Assembly: GCA_014058105.1 (NCBI GenBank)
Contig: JACGCM010000310.1
Location: forward strand, 186,001 to 250,000
Source: Kingdonia uniflora
Lineage: Eukaryota > Streptophyta > Magnoliopsida > Ranunculales > Circaeasteraceae
DNA: 64,000 nt
Direction: 5' to 3'
Within the stretch, counting starts at the first letter, position 1. Every line of letters begins with the position of its first letter. A program made the translations under genes and the position numbers. This document shows, in pieces, positions 1 through 11,749 of this stretch. The notes beneath the pieces were generated by a model that saw nothing but the letters and a program-made list of their open reading frames with translations, had not been told where the DNA came from and did no database searches.

Positions 1-328
1 AGATTCGTCACTAATGGCACGCTATTTTCAACAACGGTTTTCTCAATACTTCGTTCGAACGAGATAGCAAGAATGCATGCCCATGTATTAGTAGAGAGCC
101 CCATATGCATATGCACAAGTGACATATACTAAGGTGTAGCATGGTTGGCTCTCCCTCTTCTTAAAGCATCCACAACAGCCTCTTTTTAATAGAGAGTGCT
201 TTTTAGGAGTTTTACATCAAACCAAACACTAGGTATAAAATAGACTCCCCATTTAAATGAGCCACATCACACAATTAACTGCCTAAACCATTTTAAAGTA
301 GCCATATTTAAAAAAGAAATGTAAAAAT

Positions 329-580
329 TGTTAGGAGTTGGATCCAAGCCCAAGCTAGGAACCCAACAGGGTCAGGGTGTCCTATACGGACTCCTGACAA
401 ACCCATAGGCCCAATAGGGTTATGAGGAGAGTTAGAGTATAATAAGAAATCCTTCTGGGTTGTCTATAAATATCACTGTACTATATATAGAGAACACAGT
501 TGTGATAATCAATAAATCTTTTTCTATCATTCCCTCTTATTCATGTTATAGTGTTATATTATTATAGATTCATCATATCA
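329..580 (+). repeat. 5' LTR of the copia element
   Basis: It begins TGTTAGGAGTTG and ends in ATCA. It contains a TATAAAT box at 465-471 and an AATAAA signal at 511-516. It matches the LTR at 7437-7682 along its whole length, with scattered substitutions. Confidence 0.93.
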
Positions 581-600
581 AAACACGTTATCAGCACGCA
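581..600 (+). other. Probable primer-binding site region of the copia element
   Basis: Directly after the 5' LTR comes AAACACGTTATCAGCACGCA. The TTATCAGCACG core is reminiscent of the TATCAG core of copia-type initiator-Met primer sites (TGGTATCAGAGC). Placement is good, but the match to a tRNA end was not tested. Confidence 0.5.
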
Positions 601-2555
601 CGCTCTAGGAACGAGGAGAACAGATCTTCCCTTCTAATTAGAGTTTTCACAGAAACCAAACGATTAGAAGAAGAGATGTTTTACGATTTTTTGTATACCT
701 ATATTCAGATCTATACTATATGATAGATCATCATGTTTCAAAAACCTATTTTTTTTTTTTTTTCGACTTAAAATTTAGGCTTTATAGTGTTTTTAACCCT
801 TAATCGAAAGCTGTTTTCAAAATCATATATTTTTCTCTGTGGAGCTCAGATTGAGGTAAAACCACTTCGGTTGGATAGCCTACTCTGAGAGCTTCCCAAT
901 GATATATGGAACGTCTCTGGGAGATGACCCAATCGCCGGGAATAGCACGTCGAAACTAGGCAGTTTCACCGCCAAAAATGGCATTTTTTGGTCGATGACG
1001 TCATAATATATATATATTTTTTTTATTAACCTATATGACGTAATCCTTATCTACTATGACGTCAGCAGTGACACGTGTCGAGGAAACGTGGTATGCTGAC
1101 GTGCCATGGTACGTGCGTGGCACGTGTGGCTTACTTGGCTCGTGTAGTGGTTGGACGGTCACCGGAGATCGGTCGCCGGAATCTTACCGGAATTTGGCCG
1201 GGTTTTTTGTCAGACGGTCACCGGAATATTCCTACGCCGTCACCGGAGTAGTGTTGTGGCAGACGCGTGCGCGTGGCACGTGTGTAACCCATGCTTCTGA
1301 CATGTGCGATCGTGCGTGCGTGGCATGTAATAGACTGGCTCAGACCGGTTCAGACAAGTCAACCCGGATCAAGCCTTGACCTAGACTGAGTCAGATCGAT
1401 CCAGATCTAGTCCAGACACTAAAATGGCCTTAAATAGCCCAATTTTTAGTCAAATTTAGCCCAATTTTTTTTAAGAAAATCCTATTGACTGGACCTACCC
1501 CGTGGGGACCCATTTTGAATTATTTTATATAAATTTTTTTTAAAAAAATTTAGAAAGAGGTGCCTCGTATCGGAACATTGGCTCACTTATATGTGATATA
1601 AGTACATGGTGTAATACCTATTTAAGCATCTTACGATAACTTATAGGATATTACTGGTATGCCCCTAGGATACTAATTATCATGATCAGGGATCATTGAT
1701 AATACAAAACTAAGACTAATTTAGCATACGGTTATGAGTCATATCTAAATTATAGTTAATTGTTAAGGACAAATTACTAGAGCTTAATTGGGAATTGACT
1801 TAGTCTTATTTCTAAAAACTTGGTGTCTGAGGAACCAATTTTTTATATCTAGGTGTAATTAGATGTTTCATAATAATACTTAGAGGTATATAGGCATTAA
1901 TAGCAACCTAGAGTACCCTAGAATATTAGTCCAAAGACAGGCATGATCAACCTATCTTGTAAACCCAACTGACTTTGGGATAGAACCACTTATAAGCTAA
2001 ACATCTAATACCCCTCATATTCGTAGGGAATAGAGTCACTTGGCTAGAATATACATAAATTTATAGAACTTGAGGGCTCAGAACACCCTAGTTCTCATAA
2101 TAAGGAAAACACACATTTAGTGGTCTTGAACAGCTATTACGGGGTAAATTTGTGATTTTGCGCTTCATAGGATATGAACAAGGTTCACCTATAAGTAATG
2201 ATTGAGAATCACTAACTTCTATACTATGAATTTCCTTTAGTAATGATTGGAGATCATGTACTTCAAAAGGATTTCATAAGGAACGCACACATCTAGTAGT
2301 TTTGCATAACAATCTTGGCTAAGATTCTATTAAAATGCACACATAAGATTAAGATCGTCATTTTTACAGGGTAACATTTAGGATCAAATTATTATAAAAG
2401 AATATCATGAGTTTTAGAATATGAACAGGGTTCATCTATAATATGATTGGGAATCTTTTTTTTAGCTTTATTCTAAGTACTATGATCTGTCTTTAATGCA
2501 ATTGATATATTTATCAAGAATTGTCTCTTATTATGATCTATATCTTGTATTACAG
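601..2555 (+). other. Untranslated leader of the copia element, with a GC-rich CACGTG-rich block
   Basis: There is no convincing coding sequence between the primer site and gag. The block at about 1030-1440 differs from its AT-rich surroundings: it is GC-rich and contains several CACGTG/ACGTGG motifs and repeated CCGG-containing phrases (around 1070, 1118, 1150-1250 and 1275). The rest is AT-rich with no recognisable feature. Confidence 0.6.
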
Positions 2556-3490
2556 ATGTTTATAAAACTTAAAAATGTTAAATTTCCACCATTGCTTCTT
2601 ACTGGAGCCAATTACCTCACTTGGTGCATTGACGCTGACTTATTCTTGAAGTTGTTTGGTCTGCAGAGACCATCGTCATTGGCAACAGGGAAGATCTCAT
2701 GGACAAAGCAATGGCTTTGTTTATCCTCCGTCATCATATTCAGGATGACTTGAAGACTGAATACCTCAACAAGGCTGAGCCAGCTGACTTATGGGCAAGC
2801 TTGCAAGGGCGTTATGGTCATCAAAAGACCATTATGCTCCTAAAAGCGATGTACCAATGGAACACCCTTAGGTTCTAATATTTTAGGATGGTTGTTGATT
2901 ACAATTAAGTAGTTCATAAAGTCACTTCTACACTTGAGCTGTGTGAGAAGAAAGTCATTGATGCTGAAATGATAGAAAAGACTCTAACAACCTTCCATGC
3001 TAATAATATTGCGATTCAGAGGCAATATCGGCCAGAAAACTTGAAGACTCATGCAGTCTTGATTTAGGCACTGCTTCTCTCTAGGCAGAATGATGAACTT
3101 TTGGTAAAGAATCATGTTATGCGGCCTTCTGGGAGTGCGATGTTGCCTGCGTCAAACAATGTTCAATTTCGGGGAAACAACTCTACACGTCGGGGACGAT
3201 TATATTAAAGGGGCAGGGAGGCTACCAGGGATACAGGAAGGGTGGGAACCAGACACCCTTTGGCCCTAGGAGAGGTAAAGGATTTCAGAAATCCTGGACA
3301 CTAGGCAATGTAGAGAAGGAAAAAAAGATTGATCAGGGATTTACTTGCTTTAACTGTGGTGACACAGGACACTAGGCATAGGAATGCCATGTACCATAGG
3401 TGGCTATAGGTGACAGAGTCCGTACCCACCAGGCAGTTGTTGACACTAACTCCGCCCCTTCGGAGTTCTCAACGTTAGACTTCTTCGATA
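2556..3490 (+). pseudogene. copia gag (capsid/nucleocapsid), broken
   Basis: The reading frame from the ATG at 2556 gives KFPPLLLTGANYLTW, the typical N-terminal motif of plant copia gag (UBN2-type, structural nucleocapsid protein of the virus-like particle). Further on, about 2690-3180 reads as gag in shifting frames. A CCHC zinc knuckle appears at about 3349-3390 as C-x2-C-x4-H-x4-C, with two TGG (Trp) codons between His and the last Cys turned into TAG. Several frameshifts and stops make it non-functional. It is followed by degraded integrase and RT. Confidence 0.85.
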
Positions 3491-4339
3491 ACACGAATGC
3501 TATCATGGATCAACATACGGAGTAATCCGTAATGATATCTCAGTAGACATGTGATGTCATATTAGAGAGGGTACTAGTAGTTTCTATTCCAGACAGACTG
3601 GATTTATTTTTTGTTGTCAGTATTTTTGATTTTATTGGGAACATATCATTTATATTTCAATACAGTGCTCGTGATTTACATGAGATTTATTTTGGTCTAA
3701 TAAATTATGATTCTTCTAATTTATTGCTTGAGAGGTAATTAAATTTTATGTATGATAGGTGATCTACTACAAACAACCTGCCTATGGATCTATCTGTAGT
3801 ATAACCGATAATCGGATGAGTGGCGACATGTCAAAGAGACATTAGTACCACGCACTCATTCCTCTTGAGATATGACTATATTTCTTGTCTAACCTTGTGC
3901 ATCGGGGATGGTACAAATATCATTGGTACGGCCAATATGATAGAATGCACTTAGTGTGTCACACTATTACTCTTTATAGGTATGATATAGGATATCTAGT
4001 CTAGTTTATAAACTTACTCTCTACAGGTACGATACATGATATCTAGTCCAGTTTATAAACTAGTAAATCCAGCCAGATTTTACTAAGTTTAGGGAGATAT
4101 ATGATAATGCTTATCACGCAATGGCTATCAGAGAAAATGACAGACAAGGTTCGGTGCATTCACTTCATGTCTAATGGTTAGAACACGCTATTAGAATGGT
4201 TTCCAATATACTCCTCAGGGCACAGATAGTGAGGTGGATTATCGGGATTACATCCTAACTTTCCATAAATGGAGAGAAGATCCAGAGAGTGTATGTGTAA
4301 CGATTGCTTTCAAGGAAATTTTATTATTTCATCCTAGTA
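3491..4339 (+). other. Degraded copia protease/pre-integrase region
   Basis: By position this should hold the aspartic protease and the zinc-binding N-terminus of integrase. I see no readable catalytic motif, only short frame-shifting remnants with many stops. The boundaries follow from the neighbouring gag and integrase motifs. Confidence 0.4.
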
Positions 4340-5060
4340 TGACCAAGGTGGAGTGGGATCTCCAGCATTTGCTCCAAACACATCTATGGAGGCACATGTG
4401 GACTTTTCCATCCACATAGTGGCCCACTTGAATATTTATGGTCATAAAAGACGCATCTAGGAGATGGTCTTACGTTTGCCTACTCATAAAATCTAGGAAT
4501 GCAGTATTAGCATAACTTCTCACTTAGATTATTCGATCGCAAGCTCAGTTCCTGGATTAACCGATCAATGATCGATGCGACTTGACGGAGGCTTGGGAGT
4601 TGGACTCACATGCTTTTAATGATTATTTTACCGCGAAATTAGATAGATGATTGAGCATCGTAAGTACCCCATACCATATCCAACTTGGGATTTGCGGAGA
4701 ACCTAATCAAGAGATTTCGGATACTCACTACGATCACAGCTTTTGGCTAGTGTGTAGGATATGCATTCTTGCTCCCACAATACTGATTAGGGTTTGTTAC
4801 TTAGAAAAATTATCAAATTATTTTTTCCCCAAAGCGATTAGTAACTGGGTCGGAGCCCGGTGTCGCCCATCGACGAACATTTGGATATTCCTTACAGGTA
4901 CCAATCGTACTACAATGTATAAAGATGGGACCCTCAATATTGGCCTGGTATTATGTACGATATATATACTACAGGGCAGATAATTGTCACTTTGATGAAG
5001 TAATATTCCCAGCATTGCAGGGAGATATGATAGTCAATGTTGAGGATATTTCCAAGAGGT
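4340..5060 (+). pseudogene. copia integrase, heavily decayed
   Basis: Fragments in several frames align with plant copia integrase. SGPLEYLWS-like and THLGDGL-like phrases occur near 4420-4480 and an AQFLD-like phrase near 4530. About 4840-4990 resembles the C-terminal stretch that reads LGIYVGF / RYLEP / TGDLF / CHFDE in intact relatives. The enzyme would insert the cDNA into the host genome. Catalytic Asp/Asp/Glu residues cannot be read in one frame because of indels and stops. Confidence 0.65.
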
Positions 5061-5689
5061 CTTGGAAAATACCATCGTTGTCTCATCTAGATCTCTATAC
5101 ATAAGTTAGGTGACAATAAAGTTCAACGGATTAGAAACCTCCAATAGGTCACAAATGATTTGCTAGACGCATTCATAGGCACTATTAAAGTATCCTAAGT
5201 GTATGTACCTACATGCAATATACCTGCATAGCAGAGCGTTCTAGGGGAACTAGTACCGCAGCAAAACATTCTAGGGGAAGTAGTACCACAAATCAATCTG
5301 AGGCTCGCGTTTAGTGTAGAGCACCGTTGGAAGAAAGTATTATGAGCAGGAGAGCTGTCGAATAAGGGACAAATATGAGTAATGGTGTAGTCAGTTCATC
5401 GAGGATGAACCACCCATTGACGAGGTAATAGTAGCTACGCGACCAGTTTATGTATTACGAGACAAGCCCGGTGTGGAACATATGTATGATAATAATAAGA
5501 TATTAATCTATTAAAAATTTGTAATTGCACAACGTAGGATCGTTCAGTAGAGATGTATCGACAAGGTATCCATATTCGTTGTTGTGCTCGCCATCAAGGA
5601 TGAGGATTCAGAGCCACTTATTATAAATAACTGTATGTTGTTATGCATTGGCCAAAGTGGGCATCTGGAATCTAAGCGGAGCTCAACTT

Positions 5690-6660
5690 GCAAGAATAAT
5701 ATGAAATGTTACATTTGAGCCTATCGGTTATAAATGGGAAAGGTACGGAAACACAATTAACTAGGAGAAATAATTTGGCCAAGGCAAGACTAGTTGCCCA
5801 TGAAATCTTTAAGAGATCTGGCATCGATTGTAGTATGGCCTATTATCCAGTTATGGATGCTATAATGTTTTGATACTGATTAGTCTAACAAGTTGTCGAG
5901 GACAATCTAGACATGCGTCTAATATAAATACTACGCATCTATATGGGAAACTAGATACAGATATATACATGAAGCTACCGGGGAAGGTATAAGCTTCTGG
6001 AAACAACAAAGCCAGACACACGAGGTGTGTACGCAATAAAACTAGAAAAATTATTGTTGACTTGAAGTAATTGGGGCCCATGAGACATAGTAAGTTGACT
6101 GAGTATTTGAAAGTCGGGGATTTTACAAATATCCTTATCTGTCCATGCGTTCATATTTAGAATACATAAATTAGCTTCACTCATTATAATAGTGTACCAA
6201 ATGATTTGGATATCATTAGACCTCCGAGGGAGATCGTGAGAGCCGCCGTATACCTTGGGAAGGAATTTCAAACACAAGTCCTTAGGAAATCAAGAGTGTC
6301 TCAATTTGCCGATCGAACATCTTGATAGTGGCACTCATACACCAAGCAATATATATCAAAAGTATTATCTTGTACTTCGATATGGATGTAGCACATGGTG
6401 CTAAGTCATTTATTGCGCGTCCATCACTTGGGTGTGAACAATGACATCTTTCACCATCTTAATGGGGGAAGAAACTCCTAAGGCTTTGGCGCTATAGGTA
6501 AGAGGTTCTTTGCTATATTTAGTTGGGTATACTAGACCCAATGACTCATTCGCAGTGAACTATTTGGCTTGCCACAGTTCGGCTCCTACCCAAAGGAACT
6601 GGAATGGGATTAAGCACATTCTGAGATATCTCATCGGTATGAAAGACGGGGGTCTATTCT
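5690..6660 (+). pseudogene. copia reverse transcriptase, decayed
   Basis: Readable pieces include AKARLVAHEIFKRSGIDC (about 5778-5835; intact relatives read KARLVAQGF), LDTDIYMKLP (about 5950-5980), ICPCV followed by NDLDII-PPREI in the stretch that normally carries YVDDL (about 6135-6235), and a late segment near 6560-6660 that normally reads RHWNGIKHI-RYL. The enzyme copies element RNA into DNA. The order and spacing fit plant Ty1/copia RT. The YVDD active site is altered and several stops are present. Confidence 0.82.
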
Positions 6661-6680
6661 ATCCATAACTTAGCATACAG

Positions 6681-7172
6681 GAAATTATAGGATACATCGA
6701 TGCAGGATATTTGTCAGAATCACATAATGGTCGATCACAATTAGGTTATGTATTCTTGTATGGAGATACTGCGATTTCATGGAGATCAGTGAAGCAGACG
6801 AAGGTTACTACATCCTCGAACCACGTAGAGATTCTTGTACTACATGAAGCTAGCAGAGAATGTTTTTGGCTGTGGTCTATGATCAACTACATCAACGGGA
6901 GCTGCGGTCTGAATTTTATCCAAGATAAACCGACGACACTTTATAAAGGCAATGCAGCTTGTATCATTCAAGTCAAAGGCGGATTTATTAATGGTGACAA
7001 AATGAAGCATATTTCACCAAAGTTCTTCCACATACACGAGTAGCAGAAGACGAATGAGATCAACGTTGTTCAAGTCCATTCAGAAGATAACCTGGGTGAT
7101 CTATTCACGAAGGCTCTTGCATGCCTAATGTTTAAGAGATTAGCTCATGAAATTGGCATGCGAAGTTTATAA
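6681..7172 (+). pseudogene. copia RNase H, best preserved part of this element
   Basis: One frame reads GYIDAGYLSESHNGRSQLGY, then ISWRSVKQT, SSNHVEI, HEASRE, TTLYKGNAACI and HISPKFF, and on to DLFTKAL and IGMRSL before a stop at 7170-7172. These are the hallmarks of plant copia RNase H, which removes RNA from the RNA:DNA hybrid during reverse transcription. The normal catalytic Asp in the D-N-A-A-C motif is Gly (KGNAAC), and a TAG interrupts at about 7041. The product would be inactive. Confidence 0.9.
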
Positions 7173-7436
7173 GATTTATTATCTCAGGGAGATCGACGTC
7201 AGGGGGAGTAGTCCTAGCCTGACATGGACACATGCATGTTGAACTCTTTTTTCCTGATAGCGCAGTTTTATCCAATGAGATTTTACTGGCTGGAGAGGCA
7301 ACGTATGCGCGTCCATAACCCATAGAGGGCATATGATTATACTCTTTCCCTACACAACTTTTTGCCCAAGGGAGTTTTACTAGGCAGAGGTTTTAATGAG
7401 GCAAGTCGTCCTTCTATGGAACACCTCAAGGGGGAG
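7173..7436 (+). other. copia 3' untranslated region and polypurine tract
   Basis: Non-coding sequence after RNase H. It ends in the purine run AAGGGGGAG (7428-7436) immediately before the 3' LTR, the expected plus-strand primer site. Confidence 0.75.
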
Positions 7437-7682
7437 TGTTAGGAGTTGGGTCCTAGCCCAAGCTAGGAATCCTATAGGGTTGGGGTGTCCTATACGGACT
7501 CCTAACAATCCCATAGGCCCAATAGGGTTATGGGGAGAGTTAGAGTAGTATAGGGAATCCTTATGGGTTGTCTATAAATATTACTGTATTATGTACAGAG
7601 AACACAGTTATGATAATCAATAAATCTCTTTCCCTCTTGTTCATGCTATAGTGCTATATTACTCTAGATTCATCATACCTCA
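7437..7682 (+). repeat. 3' LTR of the copia element
   Basis: It begins TGTTAGGAGTTGGG and matches 329-580. It contains TATAAAT at 7573-7579 and AATAAA at 7619-7624, and ends near 7682 (TCATACCTCA). Confidence 0.92.
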
Positions 7683-7911
7683 ATAAAAATTAAAAATTTT
7701 AACCTCTTTTCTTTACTTTCCACATCAAAATTAGCTTTCCACGCAATATAGTAGACCTACGTGGCTAACCAAATTATTCACTACACTTGCCATACTTGAG
7801 GAGAGAGAAAGAAAAAAATAGGGATAGGAAGCCTCATATTAAGCCTATAAAAGACATTTTATTACCTTTTGCCTCCCAAAAATAAGTTTAAGGAGGCTAC
7901 TGTGGATGCTC

Positions 7912-8249
7912 TTATACTCCATTTTCTTGGATATATATAACTAAACTTTTTGCAAAAAAAAAGATAAAAATTAAGTTTACCCTTCAAAACAAATCCTGAA
8001 TAATCAAAAATCGTTAGTGAAAGAAAACATGCGAACTTGTAATTAAGTCCTATAATTATCCCAAGCGACAAGCTTGCGCTCTAAGAATAAAAGAGTCTAC
8101 AAGGAAAAATAAAAATAAAGCTGTAAATGCCTATATTCAAGAATAAAGCCATTAACAACGTAAAAGCTAAAACTCGTAGCTATCCAAATCCATTATATAT
8201 TGTTATGTAGAGAAGTCGGCATGTTCAGTGAATCTAATATTCTAATATA
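7912..8249. other. AT-rich spacer, nothing recognised
   Basis: This stretch lies between the right end of the MITE and the first recognisable Athila sequence. It is AT-rich with no gene, repeat or RNA that I can recognise. It may be old intergenic DNA, or a part of F3 that has drifted beyond recognition. Confidence 0.5.
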
Positions 8250-8614
8250 TTCTTGGTACAATTTCAAAATTTAGGCTTTTCCATAACATTTATGTCAAGG
8301 TAAAATCAGTTTAAGTTTTTGGAAATTCGTTAAAAATATATCATAAATTGTCAAAATACCATTATTTCATTTTTCTTCAAAAAACATTTAAAAAAATGGT
8401 TTCCTACCCCCATACTTAAATGAAACATTGTCCTCAATGTTTGAGAGCATAAAAAAATGGAGGATTAAAACTGTAATTTCTCACCTGAATGTGTCATGGG
8501 TTGCCTCCCAAAAAGCGCTAAGATTACCGTCTTCAGCCAGACGAATGTACCCCCAAACTTAAAATTTTCAATATTTACTGCAAGGGTACAAAGTTGAAAA
8601 GGTGATGTACTATC
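8250..8614 (-). other. Athila 3' untranslated block of F3
   Basis: On the minus strand this carries a purine tract (complement of 8547-8560), then GTCTGGCTGAAGACGGTAAT, an AGCGCTTTTTGGGAGGCAAC phrase, and a second purine tract (complement of 8403-8417). The same block occurs minus-strand at about 29750-30060 in F1 and plus-strand at 46059-46225 in Athila B, directly after pol. Here no pol precedes it. Confidence 0.8.
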
Positions 8615-8619
8615 CTGGT

Positions 8620-9198
8620 TGTAGGGACTTATTCCTTAATCTCACTCAAAATCGAGCTCACGAAGCTCGATTTACCTCCATCTCGTGCTCACGCATTTTT
8701 AATACTTGACACTCCAGGCAACATTCCAACCAGCCCCACGAACTACTCAAGAACGTGGGTCGAGCTAAACCCAGGAAACATTATCCAGTCAAAGACATTT
8801 GTCTCCCACGAACTCGTTAGTTATTCAGTCAACCACCACTAACCATATTATTCGTAGAACGTGCTCCAGCATGATAAAAAGCAGCGGGAAAAGCCTATAT
8901 AAAGGAAAAGTTCCAGAAGAGACAGGAACCAAAAAAATTACACAAACTTCTTACTTACGAGATTAAAAGCATTTATATATATTTAGAGATCACTTGTAAT
9001 AAAGATATTCATTTCAAGCAATAAAGATACTTTTGCGAAAATTCTTCATGCGAGGTCGTGTTTTTTTTCCAATTCAGAGGTTTTCACACTAAAAACACCT
9101 GTTTCCATTTCTTACTTTCCATTAGAATATTGTTACAGGTTCATTGGTGTAATAGCTAATTCCTAATCATTTCAAGCTTATGGAATTTAGCCATTACA
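8620..9198 (+). repeat. 5' LTR of Tat A
   Basis: It begins TGTAGGGACTTATT and ends GCCATTACA. A TATATAAAG box lies at 8896-8904. It matches 22234-22813 throughout with scattered differences. The start is fixed by the TSD and by the TGTAG start shared with the LTRs of Tat D and Tat E. Confidence 0.93.
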
Positions 9199-9220
9199 TT
9201 TAGCACCGTCTGTGGGAAAG
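9199..9220 (+). other. Primer-binding site of Tat A
   Basis: TTTAGCACCGTCTGTGGGAA follows the 5' LTR directly. It is one or two mutations from the TTGGCGCCGTCTGTGGGAA-type site common in plant Tat elements. Confidence 0.8.
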
Positions 9221-9270
9221 ATTCTATTTCTACGATACCCTAAGGCAGTCTCTCACTACAATTTTCAATT

Positions 9271-10980
9271 ATGGTTTCTTCCAGACGACAGGCGACAGGA
9301 ACTCAGCTTAAAATTTTTGTGAATCTAGGATAGCTCACCGAGTTACAGGCGAATCTCCACGCCGAGACTTAAAAACATACCGAACTTAAACTTTAATTGA
9401 CAAAGGATCGCGAGCTCAGAGAGAAAGATCTCGATGCAGAATGAAAAGCTCGTTTGACAACGCTCAAATGGCATGAAGATCAGATGACGATAATGCAAAC
9501 TACACTCGGGGCTTTGTAAAATACTCAGCAGGTTCCTCCAACCAGGGGTTGTAATCAACTTCCAGTGACCACCCACATTTCAGCAAGGGAAAGATTGGGA
9601 CCTCGGGGAGCTGCCAGTAAAGCCATTTCCAAAAATCTACCACACGGACTGTAGCCCTCTATCTATTTGAGGGGAGAAGTTCAATCAGAAGTCAGTCGAG
9701 GTCACCAGATTTCCATCCGTCAGGAAGAAGACAAGCGGCCTCTACATCAAGTTCAAGCACAAGATCGCTTGAGTGAAGGTACGGGAACTCATCATCCCCT
9801 GCCAGCACATCCAGCGATTCAACCAACACGTCATTACGTCACAAAAGAACACATGGACCAACGAATTAAGGAGTTGACCGAGGCACAAGTTCTGAGTACT
9901 ACCGGTGATACCATGAAGTTACAAGGAAGTCTAATTGTCAAAGAACTTTTTGATATGAAGATACCGAAAGGTTTCCACACTCCTAAAATTCACAAATACA
10001 AAGGTACTGACCCGAAGGAGTATATTCAGCAATACCGTGATTCATTAGGGTTGTACTCCAATCTCAACAACATTCTCTACCATCTGTTCACCACAAGTTT
10101 ACAGGAGGAGCCACTCAGATGGTTCCATTCTCTTCCTGAGGAATCCATCAACATATTTGATCAGCTGTAGAAATAGTTCATCAAGACTTATGCTCATAAC
10201 AGAGACAAAGAGGAGAACTTATATTTTCTTACCGGTCTTAAGCAGTTACATGGAGAAAAGCTTGAAGACTTCTTAAAGAAATTCCCAGAGCTCGCGAGAA
10301 AAGTGGATAACCTCGACCAAAAAATAGTTGTAACCACTTTAACCAATGTTCTCCGGCTCCATTGCAAGGCCAAAAAATACCTCTTCCTTAACAAGCCAGC
10401 GACATTAGAGAAGATGATCACCAAAGTTAACGGTTACGTCGACTTGGAGAGAATGATGTCTGAGTGACAAAAGGCTACTAATTCTGTTTTCTCCACCAAA
10501 GCCTCACCTACAGATCGAGCCAGCAAGCCTAAGGAGGAACTGGAAGATCAGAAACGCACCAAGGGGAACACTGGATACCCTTAGAAAAACGGTCAGCAAA
10601 ACAAACCATTCCTCCCAAAACTGAACATTCGAATCTCCATAATTTTTCCACTGCTGTTGAAAGACCCGCTCTACCGCGTCTCTTAACCACTGGAGCCCAT
10701 CGAGAATCTACAGCGGTTGCTCGAGCTTATTTTCAAGGAGGGACGAATGCTCGAATACATTGTTGACCTAAAGTCATACCAAGATGGAAACTATAAGAAG
10801 CAGCTCGAAGTTGTTCAGGTCAGCGATAGTGCTGAGGAGAAGCATCTCTACTATATACACCTTAACAACATGATCGAAATCAACCAGATCACCAATTCCA
10901 ACAGATTAAAGCGCCAGAGGCTTTCGGAATGCTATTATCTTACACCTCATGACAAAGAAGCCAAACTTCTTCCCGAGTCG
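9271..10980 (+). pseudogene. Tat A gag, broken by stops
   Basis: The ATG at 9271 opens a frame that stays constant through gag, protease and RT (to 12336), interrupted only by stop codons. This points to an ancestral single gag-pol polyprotein. Residues from about 9950 read IPKGFHTPKIHKYKGTDPKE, then WFHSLPEESI and LTGLKQLHGEKLEDFLKKF, matching the retrotransposon gag capsid domain (PF03732 type) that forms the particle shell. Stops include 10168-10170 and 10174-10176. A readable CCHC zinc knuckle is not evident. An R/K/Q-rich linker follows capsid. Confidence 0.87.
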
Positions 10981-11480
10981 GGCAATCGCTGACTCGGGAT
11001 CTTCTTTGAGGATTGCGATACTAGCCATATCAAACTTTCACATCATGATGCGTTAGTCATAATGCTCAAGATGAAACAGTTTGTCATGCACACAATGATG
11101 ATCGATACTAAAAACGGTATTGAAATTCTTTTTTAGAGTACGATCGACCAGATGGATTTGGATGACCATGTCATTTAGAGTGACACAGACATCAGTGGGA
11201 TCAATGGCTCCAGGGAAGAATGAGTAGGCAAGATTACCTTACCTATTGCCGTAGGACCAACCACTATCGACGTCGTTCTCTATGTCATCAATGCCAAATT
11301 TCACTATCTTTGGATTATGGGCCGCTGTTGGATACACAATATGGAAGCAATCGCTTCCACCTATCATCAGGCACTCCGATTTAAACACGACAATGGTATT
11401 TATGAGATCAGAGGTAGTCAGAAACTCTCTCGACCTTGTGAAAATACTGCCTCTGCCATCCAAAATACTTCAGACAGATT
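10981..11480 (+). pseudogene. Tat A aspartic protease, inactive
   Basis: In the gag frame the sequence reads FEDCDTSHIKLSHHDALVIM and then MMIDTKNGIEILF. In intact relatives the latter is VLID(N/T)GSS-ADILF, so the catalytic Asp is present but the following D-T-G/N-G-S triad has decayed. A later ITLPI-VG-T...Y---HYLWIMGRCWIH segment matches the C-terminal half of Tat proteases (W-I-L-G-R-P type). The enzyme would cut the gag-pol polyprotein. At least three stops occur, near 11134, 11176 and 11221. Confidence 0.8.
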
Positions 11481-11749
11481 AGCCACAAATCAATTATAGA
11501 AAATTGATCACCTCGAGGATCAATCACCTACAGAGGAACCCACAGAATATGTTAACATTGATGGACCTAGTAGAGGTACTTTCAACGGAACCAAGCTGGT
11601 TCAGCATGAGAAAAATGTTCTCATCCAGTTCCTGCAACTCAATCGAGACATTTTCGTATGGTCTTTCGAAGAAATGCCCTGAGTCGATCCGGCCATGGCT
11701 TGCCGCAAGTTAGCCATCAATATCAACACCGCAGTGGTCAAACAGAAGT

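Larger units (their letters stand above)
329..7682 (+). mobile_element. Ty1/copia LTR retrotransposon, full length but decayed
   Basis: Two LTRs of about 250 bp (329-580 and 7437-7682) share the same start, TATA box, poly(A) signal and end. Between them lie degraded gag, integrase, RT and RNase H in the copia order (integrase before RT). A purine tract directly precedes the 3' LTR. A TAAAAAT string occurs at 322-328 and again at 7684-7690, and may be target-site sequence, although the A/T richness makes this weak. The element lies inside a MITE. The LTRs differ at roughly one base in ten by eye, so this is an old copy. Confidence 0.92.
164..7911. mobile_element. Tourist-like (PIF/Harbinger) MITE, split by a copia element
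   Basis: The left end reads AAGCATCCACAACAGCCTC (164-182). The right end, reverse-complemented from 7911, reads GAGCATCCACAGTAGCCTC, so the two form an imperfect terminal inverted repeat. Both ends are flanked by TTA (161-163 and 7912-7914), the target duplication typical of PIF/Harbinger and Tourist-like MITEs. Without the copia insertion at 329-7682 the element would be about 390 bp, a normal MITE length, and it shows no coding capacity. The family assignment rests on the TIR and TSD only. Confidence 0.7.

Noticed and set aside
1056..1379. 107-codon open frame in the copia leader
   Set aside because: Composition is driven by the GC-rich CACGTG block; no recognisable protein; lies in the untranslated leader.
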